Shown here one piece after another: positions 32,592-40,357 of a stretch of DNA of 64,000 nucleotides. The translations under genes were made by a program, and so were the position numbers. Within the stretch, counting starts at the first letter, position 1. Each line of letters opens with the position of its first letter. Below the pieces are notes generated by a model. It saw nothing but the letters and a program-made list of their open reading frames with translations. It ran no database searches and was not told the origin of the DNA. The stretch is from Arthrobacter sp. QXT-31 (GTDB lineage: Bacteria > Actinomycetota > Actinomycetes > Actinomycetales > Micrococcaceae): positions 992,001 through 1,056,000 of the forward strand of contig NZ_CP019304.1 in assembly GCF_001969265.1 (NCBI RefSeq). Reading direction: 5' to 3'.

Positions 32592-33995
32592 CTAACCCGC
32601 CAGCCCGGCCACCAGGAAGATGACTGCGGCGATGGCGAAGCCCATGACTCCGATGAAGGTTTCCATGACCGTCCAGGTCTTCAGCGTGGTCTTGACGTCC
32701 ATGCCGAAGAAGCGGCCCACCAGCCAGAAGCCCGAGTCGTTCACGTGCGAGACCACCACGGAACCGGCGGCCACGGCGATCACCATCGTGGCGATCTGCA
32801 TGCCGTTCAGCCCGGCGGATGCTACGGCGGGCGCGATGAGCCCCGCGGTGGTGGTCAGGGCCACGGTCGCAGAACCCTGGGCGATGCGCAGGATCGCGGA
32901 GATCAGGAAGCCGGCCAGGATGAGCGGAATGCCCATGTTGCCCAGCACGTCGGCCAGCGCGTCGCCGATGCCGGAGGTGCGCAGCACGCCGCCGAACATG
33001 CCGCCGGCGCCGGTGATGAGGATGACCGAGCAGACCGGTCCCAGCGAGGATTCGAGCAGCTTCTCGAGGGCGCCGGTGTGGACGCCGCGGCGGGCGCCAA
33101 GGACGAACATCGCCACGAGCACGGAGATCAGCAGTGCCACCGGGGTCTCGCCGAGGGTGCGCAGCAGCTGGAACCACTGCTCGTCCTTGACGCCCTCGGG
33201 AAGGACGCCGGAGGCGGCGAGGGTGTTCAGGCCGGTGTTCATGAAGATCAGGACCAGCGGCAGGAGCAGCATGCCAATGACGGTGCGGAAGCGCGGCGGG
33301 TGCGATTCAGCCTCGGCGGACGCATGGCCAAGGAGTTCCGGCACGGGAAGCACCAGCTTCTTGCCCGTCCACAGGCCGTACAGGTAGGCGGTGACGTACC
33401 AGGTGGGGATGGCGGTGAGCAGGCCGGCGATGGTCACCAGGCCGACGTTCGCTTCAAAGAAGGCCGACGCCGAGACCGGGCCCGGGTGCGGCGGCAGGAA
33501 GATGTGCATCACGGAGAACGCGCCGGCGGCCGGGAGGCCATAGCGCAGCACTCCCCCGCCCAGCCTGTGGGCGACGGCGAAAACGACGGGGAGCATGACC
33601 ACAAGGCCGGCGTCGAAGAAGATGGGGAAGCCGAAGATCAGTGAGGCAAGGCCCAGCGCGAAGGGGGCGCGCTTCTCGCCGAAGATGCCGATCAGGTAGT
33701 CGGCCAGCACCTTGGCGCCGCCGCTGGTTTCCACGATGCGGCCGAGCATGGCGCCCAGGCCGACGAGCAGTGCCACGGTCCCGTGGGTCGTCCCGAAGCC
33801 GTTGATCAGCACCGGTACCACCTGGTTGGCGGGGATCCCGGTCGCGAAGGCCGTGGCAAGGCTGACCACGATCAGGGCGAGCAGCGCATGCATGCGCAGC
33901 CTGATGATCAGGAACAGCAGGACGCCGATCGCCGCGGCCGCGATGAGCAGCAGCGGTCCTGCGCCCAGCGTTTGAGTCCATCCTTCGATGGTCAT
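32592..33995 (-). CDS. gntP: GntP-family gluconate:H+ symporter
   Basis: The 467-residue polytopic membrane protein has a dozen or more hydrophobic segments and GntP-family signatures: GFGTTHGTVALLVGLGAMLGRIVETSGGA, FDAGLVVMLPVVF, FLPPHPGPVSAS and SHVNDSGFW. The family imports gluconate or related aldonates with protons. A gluconokinase gene lies 59 bases upstream on the same strand, and an FCD regulator is divergent from both. AAAGGAG precedes the ATG. A hairpin terminator follows the stop. Confidence 0.92.
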   Translation of the reverse strand: MTIEGWTQTLGAGPLLLIAAAAIGVLLFLIIRLRMHALLALIVVSLATAFATGIPANQVVPVLINGFGTTHGTVALLVGLGAMLGRIVETSGGAKVLADYLIGIFGEKRAPFALGLASLIFGFPIFFDAGLVVMLPVVFAVAHRLGGGVLRYGLPAAGAFSVMHIFLPPHPGPVSASAFFEANVGLVTIAGLLTAIPTWYVTAYLYGLWTGKKLVLPVPELLGHASAEAESHPPRFRTVIGMLLLPLVLIFMNTGLNTLAASGVLPEGVKDEQWFQLLRTLGETPVALLISVLVAMFVLGARRGVHTGALEKLLESSLGPVCSVILITGAGGMFGGVLRTSGIGDALADVLGNMGIPLILAGFLISAILRIAQGSATVALTTTAGLIAPAVASAGLNGMQIATMVIAVAAGSVVVSHVNDSGFWLVGRFFGMDVKTTLKTWTVMETFIGVMGFAIAAVIFLVAGLAG

Positions 33996-34054
33996 GGTTC
34001 TCCTTTGAAACAGATTTCTTGGGGGGTGGGGATAGAAAGAGAGTGAAGGGGCGC

Positions 34055-34600
34055 CTAGTTGGCAGGAGGTGCCTGGTCCGGGGAGAGCTTGAGCGCGGCC
34101 AGGATGGACTGGATGAGTTCCTCCGGGGTGCGGGTGATGTCGAGGCGGAGGCTTCCGGCCTCCACTTCCGCGTCGGTGAGGGGCTCCAGCGTAGCGAGCT
34201 GGCTGGGCAGGAGCGTGGGCGGCATGAAGTGGCCCTCACGTCCCTGCATGCGCTCGCTGAGCAGGTCCGCCTCGCCGTGCAGGTGGAGGAAGATGACGCG
34301 GCCTTCGGCCTTGGCCAGGAGCTGCCGGTAGCTCTGCTTGAGCGCGGAGCACGTGAGTACGGTGCTGTGGCCGTCCCGCGCCTGGGCGGTCATCCAGTCC
34401 TGGATCTGCTGCAGCCATGGCCAGCGGTCCTCATCCTGCAGCGGAATGCCCTGGCTCATCTTGTCGATGTTGGCCTGGGGGTGGAATTCGTCGGCCTCGG
34501 CGCAGGCCCAGCCGAGGTGCTTGGACAGGGCCGCGGCGATCGTGGACTTGCCCGAACCGGCAACGCCCATGACCACCAGATGCGTGGCTGGATACTGCAT
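34055..34600 (-). CDS. gntK: Gluconokinase
   Basis: The 181-residue P-loop kinase has Walker A GVAGSGKST (12-20), EADEFHPQANIDKMSQGIPLQDEDRWPWL and TCSALKQSYRQLL, hallmarks of GntK-type gluconokinases, which phosphorylate gluconate to 6-phosphogluconate for the pentose-phosphate or Entner-Doudoroff route. GAGGT is the ribosome site. It is co-directional with the permease gene downstream. It lies across a 191-base intergenic region from its likely regulator. Confidence 0.93.
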   Translation of the reverse strand: MQYPATHLVVMGVAGSGKSTIAAALSKHLGWACAEADEFHPQANIDKMSQGIPLQDEDRWPWLQQIQDWMTAQARDGHSTVLTCSALKQSYRQLLAKAEGRVIFLHLHGEADLLSERMQGREGHFMPPTLLPSQLATLEPLTDAEVEAGSLRLDITRTPEELIQSILAALKLSPDQAPPAN

Positions 34601-34677
34601 GTTTTACCTCCGAAGAAGACGTCTTTGGCTTGTGGAAGAAGCTCAATCTGCAGTCCTACTCGGTCTGCGCTGGGAAT

Positions 34678-34734
34678 AAGGTATCACCAATTCATTTAAA
34701 AGATACTATCTTTTCGTGTCACAGGTCATACCTT
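34678..34734. promoter_or_regulatory. Nested concentric operator between gluconokinase and the FCD regulator
   Basis: A perfect 17-bp palindrome AAAAGATACTATCTTTT (34698-34714) is flanked by an outer inverted repeat AAGGTATCACC (34678-34688) and GGTCATACCTT (34724-34734). Both have their centre at base 34706. The surroundings are markedly AT-rich. The likely ligand is the FCD regulator encoded at 34792. Confidence 0.7.
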
Positions 34735-34791
34735 TTCTTTTTCTTCCGGTACTCTGGAGAGGCGCTCGGCGCGCTGAGGGAAGGCAGGATC

Positions 34792-35544
34792 ATGTCGACG
34801 GCGACAGAAGACCACGCGGATAACGCGTCCGACGGCGGGTTGTCACCCGCCATGCATGAACGCGTGCTTGACGCTGTGGGCGTGGCCATCGCCTCCGGCA
34901 GCCTCGCGCCGGGAAGCCGCCTGACCCTCGAGGGCCTCCAGCAGGAGTACGGCATTTCCCGCACTGTTGCCCGGGACACCATGAAGGTCCTCGAATCGAT
35001 GAACCTCGTCTACTCCCGCCGGCGGGTGGGCATCGTGGTGCAGGACCCGCAGCTCTGGAACGTCTACGATCCCAAGCTGGTCCGCTGGCGCCTCGCGTCG
35101 GAACGCCGCGCCCAGCAGTACGCCAGTCTCACGGAGCTGCGCATCGCCGTCGAGCCCATTGCGGCGGCCGGTGCCGCCCGCCGGGCCAGCGCGGCAGAGC
35201 GCAGCCAGCTCGTGGCCTTGGCCGCGGACCTGCGGCGGCTGGGTGAAGCGGGCGAGCTGGAGGCATTCCTCGAGGCGGACATCGCCTATCACCGGCTGCT
35301 CCTGAAGAGCTGCGGCAACGAGATGTTTTCGGCCCTCGACGAGATGGTGGCCGAGGTGCTGACCAGCCGGACGAAACAGGGCCTCATGCCGTTCAAGCCC
35401 CGGCCCGAAGCGCTCGACGCCCACGAGAAAGTGGCGGCGGCGGTGGCCGGCGGGGACGCCACGGCTGCCGAGGTCGCCATGCACCACATTCTCGACGAGG
35501 TGCGTGAGGCGATGGGGCTACATCTGGCCCCCGCCGCTGGCTGA
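34792..35544 (+). CDS. GntR-family transcriptional regulator, FCD subfamily (gluconate operon)
   Basis: The 250-residue protein has an N-terminal winged helix (LEGLQQEYGISRTVARDTMKVLESMNLV; RRVGIVVQ) and an FCD domain with DIAYHRLLLKSCGN, DAHEKVAAAV and EVAMHHILDEV as probable metal or ligand sites. The ATG at 34792 follows GGGAAGG by eight bases; the open frame to 34630 upstream is intergenic. The VRWRLASERR segment is common among gluconate-type GntR regulators. It probably represses the divergent kinase-permease operon and itself through the symmetric operator at 34678-34734. Confidence 0.9.
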   Translation: MSTATEDHADNASDGGLSPAMHERVLDAVGVAIASGSLAPGSRLTLEGLQQEYGISRTVARDTMKVLESMNLVYSRRRVGIVVQDPQLWNVYDPKLVRWRLASERRAQQYASLTELRIAVEPIAAAGAARRASAAERSQLVALAADLRRLGEAGELEAFLEADIAYHRLLLKSCGNEMFSALDEMVAEVLTSRTKQGLMPFKPRPEALDAHEKVAAAVAGGDATAAEVAMHHILDEVREAMGLHLAPAAG

Positions 35545-35751
35545 ACTTTTGAAACCGAGCCTGTCGAATCTCCTGGGCCGGGAGCATAATTTAACCCCGC
35601 TCAATCTTTCACGTGCCGTGCACGCGGGCGGGTAATTCACCGGCTGGACCCTTATGGGGTGCCGGCATCCTGGCGAAAGGTGGGCCGGGCTGGTCCACCG
35701 CTTCGCACCCTTACCGAAATGGAAACACCGGTCTCAGAGGGTTGGAAGAAA

Positions 35752-36282
35752 ATGTTGTGCAGGACCAGAACAGGATTGATGTCCCTGGTCGCGGCTGCTG
35801 TCTTGGCAGCAGGATCCTTGCCCGGGACTGCCGCCGGCAGCTCCGTGCTTCATGACGATGATGATGATGACTCCAAGCTGACCTCCCAGCAGCGCGATCT
35901 CGTCGAGACGCTGAGGGATGTCACGGAGGACTACCGTTCGCTGGATGAAGCGATGGAGGACGGCTACAAGAAGGTGACCGGATGCGTCGAGAAGGCGGGT
36001 GTTGGCGCGATGGGGTTCCACTACGCCAAGAACTCCCTGATCGATGCCAAGACTGACGCACACCATCCGGAAATACTCGTGTACATGCCCAACAGGCATG
36101 GACGGTACAAGCTGGTTGCCGTTGAATTCCTTTCCACGGCGAAGAAGCGCCCCGTGATTGCGGGCGTGAAATTCGACAACGGGCCGTTCCCCAAGACTTT
36201 CGCCCTGCATGCCTGGGTGTGGCGGGAGAATCCTGACGGCATGTTTGCTGCCTACAATCCGGACCTTAAATGCCGCAAGTAG
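35752..36282 (+). CDS. Secreted acidic hypothetical protein
   Basis: The start at 35752 gives a clear signal peptide: MLCRTRTGLMSLVAAAVLAAG, cleavage near AAG-SS. The mature protein begins with a six-aspartate stretch (LHDDDDDDS), then helix-rich LTSQQRDLVETLRDVTEDYRSLDEAMEDGYKKV. A beta-rich part with VEKAGVGAMGFHYAK, HHPEILVYMPNRHGRYKLVAVEFL and FALHAWVWRENPDGMFAAYNPDLKC follows. Two cysteines (TGC and LKC) could form one disulfide. I do not recognise a named family. The poly-Asp run suggests cation binding near the wall. It is followed by the IS1182 element. Confidence 0.68.
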   Translation: MLCRTRTGLMSLVAAAVLAAGSLPGTAAGSSVLHDDDDDDSKLTSQQRDLVETLRDVTEDYRSLDEAMEDGYKKVTGCVEKAGVGAMGFHYAKNSLIDAKTDAHHPEILVYMPNRHGRYKLVAVEFLSTAKKRPVIAGVKFDNGPFPKTFALHAWVWRENPDGMFAAYNPDLKCRK

Positions 36283-36308
36283 CCGAATGCCGTAAATAGC
36301 CGAGTGGC

Positions 36309-36324
36309 CTAGGAGCGCGCTGAA
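36309..36324. repeat. Left end of the IS1182-family element
   Basis: CTAG followed by GAGCGCGCTGAA. The 12 bases after CTAG match the right end in inverted orientation at 9 of 12 positions (GAG-GCTGAA conserved). Confidence 0.6.
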
Positions 36325-38122
36325 TATATCGTCACGGTCTGGCGTGCCTGCCGGGTTTTCGGGGCCGGTGATTAATGCTGGTGTCATGCAGGGTCGCGAG
36401 GATGCTCAGCGTGGGTATTTGGATGTGGAAGCGCTGGCCGGGGAGTTGTTGGCCCCGGGCAGCGTTTTCGCGTTTTTGGCAGAACATCGGGGGAGGTTGT
36501 TCCCGGATTCGATAATGGAGGATCTGTTCCCCTCCGGGCGGGGGCGTCCGTCGGTGCCGGCGCCGGTGATCGGCTCGGTTCTGGTGCTGCAGGCGTTGCA
36601 GGGGCTCTCGGACCGCGAGACCGCGGAGGCGTTGACGTTTGACCTGCGGTGGAAAGCCGCCTGCGGGTACGGGCTGAACCAGGCCGCGTTCCATCCGAGC
36701 ACGTTGACGTATTGGCGCCGGCGGCTGGCCGCGTCGGGGAATCCTCACCGGGTCATGGAAGCGATCGCGGAGGTCGTCGCGGAGACCGGAATCCTGAAAG
36801 GCAAGCGCCGCCGGGCATTGGATTCTACGGTCCTCGATGATGCGGTGGCCCGGCAGGACACGGTCACTCAGCTGATCGCCGGGATCCGCCGCTTCGGCCG
36901 GGACGTGCCCGGTGGCAAGGACCTGATCGCGGCCCACGGCACCGGGTATGACTACACGCGCACCGGCAAACCTGACATCGCCTGGGATGATCAGGACGCC
37001 AGGGACGGGCTGGTCTCGGCGCTGGTCACGGACGCGCTGGCGCTGCTGGCCGCGGTCGATCCCGAAACGCTCGAGGGCAAGGCGGCTGATGCGTACGCGC
37101 TACTGGCCCTGGTAGCCGGGCAGGACGTGGAACCGGCCGAGGATTCGGACGGGACCGATGGGCGGTGGCGGATCGCGCGCAGGGTCGCCCCCGACCGGGT
37201 GATCTCGACGGTGGACCCCGATTCCAGGCATGCCCACAAGACCCGGGAAGAGCGCCGGGACGGATACAAGGCCCACATCGTGATCGAACCCGATACCGGT
37301 CTGGTGACCGCCGCGATGATCACGAAGGCCGCGGGCGAGGGCACGTCCGATGCGGACGCCGGGGCGATGCTGCTGGGCCAGGACGGGACGGTCACCTCAG
37401 ACGTCCAGGTGTTGGCGGACTCTGCCTACGGGACCGGGGAACTGCTCAGGACCCTCGCCGCGGCCGGACACACCGCGTTGATCAAGCCCAAGCCCTTGGC
37501 CAGGGCTGTCGAGGGCGGGTTCACGATCGATGATTTCGCCTACGATCAGCTGGCCGGGACGCTGACCTGCCCCAACGGGCTGGTCCGAACGATCACCGCG
37601 AAGGGCTATGTCACGTTCGGTGCAGGCTGCGCCGGTTGCCCGCTGCGCTCCCGCTGCACGACCGCAACCCGGGGCCGGAAGATCGAACTGCACCCGGAGC
37701 ACGCGCTGATGCGCGAACACCGCGCCGCATCACGTGCGGAGGGGTTCCACGCCGACTACACACGCCACCGCCCCATGGTCGAACGCTCCATCGCCTGGCT
37801 CGTGAAAGACAACCGGCGCCTGCGCTACCGCGGTACGACAAAGAACCACGCCTGGTGGCAGCTGCGCATCGCCGCAGTAAACCTCAAACGCCTCCTGAAC
37901 CTCGGTCTCACCAACGACAAAGGATCATGGGCCATCGCATGAGGGACACACTGGACCCCGGGAAGGACCCGGAAAGGCTCTTCCTGGGTCGGATACACGG
38001 GCCCGAACCGACGACTGGCCTCCAAAAGAATCCGCTCCGACCACCCGCACATGCCTGAGAAGCCGGGCAAAGCGCTCACGCACCCGCCCAACCCCTCAAA
38101 AAGCCCCTAGTTCAGCAGTCTC
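36313..38122 (+). mobile_element. IS1182-family insertion sequence
   Basis: The element is about 1.8 kb with one transposase gene, imperfect terminal inverted repeats (GAGCGCGCTGAA / TTCAGCAGTCTC), and CTAG immediately outside each end (36309-36312 and 38123-38126). The CTAG pair is a candidate 4-bp target duplication. Size, gene content and a palindromic quadruplet target are normal for IS1182-family elements. No gene is visibly broken: it sits between the secreted-protein gene and a small minus-strand gene. The 3' non-coding part (37943-38110, about 170 bases) is unusually long for this family. Confidence 0.72.
36386..37942 (+). CDS. IS1182-family transposase
   Basis: The 518-residue transposase starts at 36386 (MQGREDAQRGYLDVEAL); an earlier in-frame ATG at 36344 lies within the end region. 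It has the N-terminal DUF772-type domain (GRPSVPAPVIGSVLVLQALQGLSDRETAEAL; AFHPSTLTYWRRRL). Probable DDE catalytic positions are ALDSTVLDD, VLADSAYGTGE and HRPMVERSIAWL, and a Cys cluster CAGCPLRSRC precedes the last. The frame is intact, so the element may be active. It catalyses cut-and-paste movement of the IS. Confidence 0.92.
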   Translation: MQGREDAQRGYLDVEALAGELLAPGSVFAFLAEHRGRLFPDSIMEDLFPSGRGRPSVPAPVIGSVLVLQALQGLSDRETAEALTFDLRWKAACGYGLNQAAFHPSTLTYWRRRLAASGNPHRVMEAIAEVVAETGILKGKRRRALDSTVLDDAVARQDTVTQLIAGIRRFGRDVPGGKDLIAAHGTGYDYTRTGKPDIAWDDQDARDGLVSALVTDALALLAAVDPETLEGKAADAYALLALVAGQDVEPAEDSDGTDGRWRIARRVAPDRVISTVDPDSRHAHKTREERRDGYKAHIVIEPDTGLVTAAMITKAAGEGTSDADAGAMLLGQDGTVTSDVQVLADSAYGTGELLRTLAAAGHTALIKPKPLARAVEGGFTIDDFAYDQLAGTLTCPNGLVRTITAKGYVTFGAGCAGCPLRSRCTTATRGRKIELHPEHALMREHRAASRAEGFHADYTRHRPMVERSIAWLVKDNRRLRYRGTTKNHAWWQLRIAAVNLKRLLNLGLTNDKGSWAIA

Positions 38123-38126
38123 CTAG
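38111..38126. repeat. Right end of the IS1182-family element
   Basis: TTCAGCAGTCTC followed by CTAG, the inverted partner of 36309-36324. It lies about 170 bases past the transposase stop. Confidence 0.6.
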
Positions 38127-38141
38127 ATGACCGAAACTGAC

Positions 38142-38169
38142 GGGAGGCCGGCATTACTGCCGGCCTCCC
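38142..38169 (-). terminator. Terminator hairpin after the 55-residue membrane protein gene
   Basis: GGGAGGCCGGCA and TGCCGGCCTCCC form a perfect 12-bp stem with a TTAC loop. It lies 33 bases beyond the stop codon of the minus-strand mini-gene at 38202-38369. It is very similar to the GntP terminator. Confidence 0.7.
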
Positions 38170-38201
38170 GCCGTCGTGCTTCCAGCTGGCCGACGCCCGC
38201 C

Positions 38202-38369
38202 CTACCAGAGCCGGGCGCTGGAGTACGGAACGCTGGGCAGGTCGCCGGCTTCCCAGGACGCATGGGAGCGGACGCCGGGGCTGTGCCCCCGGCCGTCGGT
38301 GAGGACGGATCGGACGGTGGCGGTGACAACCCAGAGTCCGATGAGAAGCAGGATAACGAGCAGTGCCAT
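38202..38369 (-). CDS. Small single-pass membrane protein (55 aa)
   Basis: This short gene encodes MALLVILLLIGLWVVTATV as a single N-terminal transmembrane helix, followed by a 35-residue polar tail ending VPYSSARLW and a TAG stop. GAGG about 10 bases before the ATG and a strong hairpin after the stop support expression. I do not recognise a family. Codon use is GC-rich and consistent with the neighbours, and it is not part of the IS. It is divergent from the BTAD regulator gene with 111 bases between the starts. Confidence 0.65.
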   Translation of the reverse strand: MALLVILLLIGLWVVTATVRSVLTDGRGHSPGVRSHASWEAGDLPSVPYSSARLW

Positions 38370-38480
38370 GGTGTTTGTGCCTCGTGTTGGTGTGGGCGGA
38401 TGGGATGGCTTCAGTGTCCGCAGCGGGCGTGTGAGCCAGCGTGTGAATGCCCGCTGACGCCACGGAGGGCCGGGGCTAGA

Positions 38481-40346
38481 ATGACGCGTATGGCCGAAAG
38501 CACCATTCGGCTCCTCGGTCCGCCGGCGATCGAGTCCACTGGCACTTCTTCTCCGCAGCCCCGGGGCCGCAAGGCCTGGGCCGTGCTGGCCTACCTTGCG
38601 CTGCAGCCGGACGGCACCGGGCGGTCGCGGCTGGCAACGCTGCTGTTCCCGGATGCGGCAGATCCCCTCGGTGCGCTGCGCTGGAACCTCTCGGAGCTTC
38701 GGCGGACGCTCGCGGGTGTGACGTTCGACGGTGATCCGGTCCGGCTGGTGCTGCAGCCGCCGTGGCGGTGCGACGCCGTCGAACTGGTTTCATCGGGTGC
38801 GCTCCCCCGCCCGGACCCGCGCAGCCTGAACGGCCAACTGCTGGAGGGCCTGTCCTTCGCCGACTGCCCGGTTTTCGATTCGTGGCTGGCGGACCAGCGC
38901 TACCGGCTGGAGAACTGCGCGCAATCTTGGCTGTACGAGTCGTCCGTGTCCGCGCTGGCCTCCGGTGATCCGCGGGAGGCAGCTGAGCTTGCCTCGCGTG
39001 TGCTGCAGCGCGACCCCTTCCACACAGACTGCAACGCCGTGCTGGTCAGGGCACTCGTGGCGGCCGGCGAGCACCGGCGCGCACGGGAGCACGTGGCCAG
39101 GTGCGCCGACCTTTACCGGGACGAACTGAACCTGCCGCTGCCGCCCGAGATCCGCCGCGCCCTGGCAGGCGCGGAACCCGAGACCGACCCGGGGATCCCC
39201 GCCACGGCTACCACGGTGCGGTCCTACCTCGACGCCGGCGGCGCCTCGCTCCTGGCCGGGGCCGTGGACCGGGGGCTGGACCAGCTGCGGCTCGCCGTCG
39301 TCCTGGCCCAGCGCACGCCGGACAGGCACCTGCTGGCCGAGTCGCTGGTCACGCTGGCCGGGGCGATGATCCACCAGGCGGGCGGCCGCGGTGCGGAGGT
39401 GGCGGATTTCCTGCACCGGGCGCTGTCGGCGGAAGCACCGGCGGCCGGCATGCGGGGCAAGCCGCCGTCGGACGCGTCGCCGTCGGAAAAGCACGACGGC
39501 GCGTCCCCCACTTCCGCGGCCGCCTACCGCGAGCTGGGGTACTTGTCCGTCCAGCGCGGTGTTCCGGACCGGGCAGCGGGCTGGCTGCAGCGGGCAAGTT
39601 CGGCCGCTGCCGGATTCCCCGAGGAGCAGGCACGGGTCCTGGCGATCCAGGGCATGCTGGCCTCGGACACCGCCAGGTACGGGGATGCGATAGATGTGCT
39701 GACTGCGTCCATCCGGCTGGCGCGGGAGCTGCGGAACCGCCGGCAACTGGCATTCAGCAGCGCGCTCCTCGGGCGGGTGATGCTGCTGCGCGGGGAGCTG
39801 GAACAGGCGGTCGAGCCGCTGGACCATGCACTGCAGTGGATCCTGGCCGAGCACTGGACGGCGTTCGAACCCTTTGTGGCAGGAGTGCGCGGAGAAACCT
39901 ACCTGGCGGCAGGTGATCTCGAGGCCGCCGCGGAAATGATCGACAGGTCGTGGGTGCTGGCGGACCTGGCCGGGGACCACTGCTACATGGCCCTCGCGGC
40001 GGGGGCGGAAGCCCGCTTGTTCCTGGCACACGGCGACCTCGCCGCGGCGCAGCACTGGGTGGACAGAGGGATGCAGCCCAAACCCTGGTACCTCTGGTAT
40101 TCGGCCCGGCTGCTGGACGTCGCCGCGGAAGTGGCCATCGCCGCAAGGGATGAGCGGACTGAAGAAGTGGTGGAGAGGCTTGGGGCACTCGCGAGCCGGA
40201 GCGGAATGCGTGAGTTCGTGGTGCGGGCGCAGTCCCACCGCGCCGTGCTCGGCGATGAGGCTGCAGCCCAGGCCGTTCCCTGGCTGGCGAAGCAGATCGA
40301 CAACCCCGCCCTGACCGCATTCCTCGCGGCGCGCGGGCAGCTCTGA
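38481..40346 (+). CDS. BTAD-domain (SARP-like) transcriptional regulator with TPR-like C-terminus
   Basis: The 621-residue protein starts at 38481 (MTRMAESTIRLLG) after GGAGGG. The first 95 residues form an OmpR-type winged helix (IRLLGPPAIES; RGRKAWAVLAYLALQPDG; LRWNLSELRRTL). Residues 100-225 are a BTAD domain (FDSWLADQRYRLENCAQSWLYES; ALASGDPREAAELASRVLQRDPFHTDC). The rest is a helical-repeat region. No P-loop NTPase domain is seen, unlike larger AfsR-type regulators. Such proteins activate metabolic or secondary-metabolism genes. The targets are unknown. Confidence 0.8.
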   Translation: MTRMAESTIRLLGPPAIESTGTSSPQPRGRKAWAVLAYLALQPDGTGRSRLATLLFPDAADPLGALRWNLSELRRTLAGVTFDGDPVRLVLQPPWRCDAVELVSSGALPRPDPRSLNGQLLEGLSFADCPVFDSWLADQRYRLENCAQSWLYESSVSALASGDPREAAELASRVLQRDPFHTDCNAVLVRALVAAGEHRRAREHVARCADLYRDELNLPLPPEIRRALAGAEPETDPGIPATATTVRSYLDAGGASLLAGAVDRGLDQLRLAVVLAQRTPDRHLLAESLVTLAGAMIHQAGGRGAEVADFLHRALSAEAPAAGMRGKPPSDASPSEKHDGASPTSAAAYRELGYLSVQRGVPDRAAGWLQRASSAAAGFPEEQARVLAIQGMLASDTARYGDAIDVLTASIRLARELRNRRQLAFSSALLGRVMLLRGELEQAVEPLDHALQWILAEHWTAFEPFVAGVRGETYLAAGDLEAAAEMIDRSWVLADLAGDHCYMALAAGAEARLFLAHGDLAAAQHWVDRGMQPKPWYLWYSARLLDVAAEVAIAARDERTEEVVERLGALASRSGMREFVVRAQSHRAVLGDEAAAQAVPWLAKQIDNPALTAFLAARGQL

Positions 40347-40357
40347 AGTGAGCTCAG

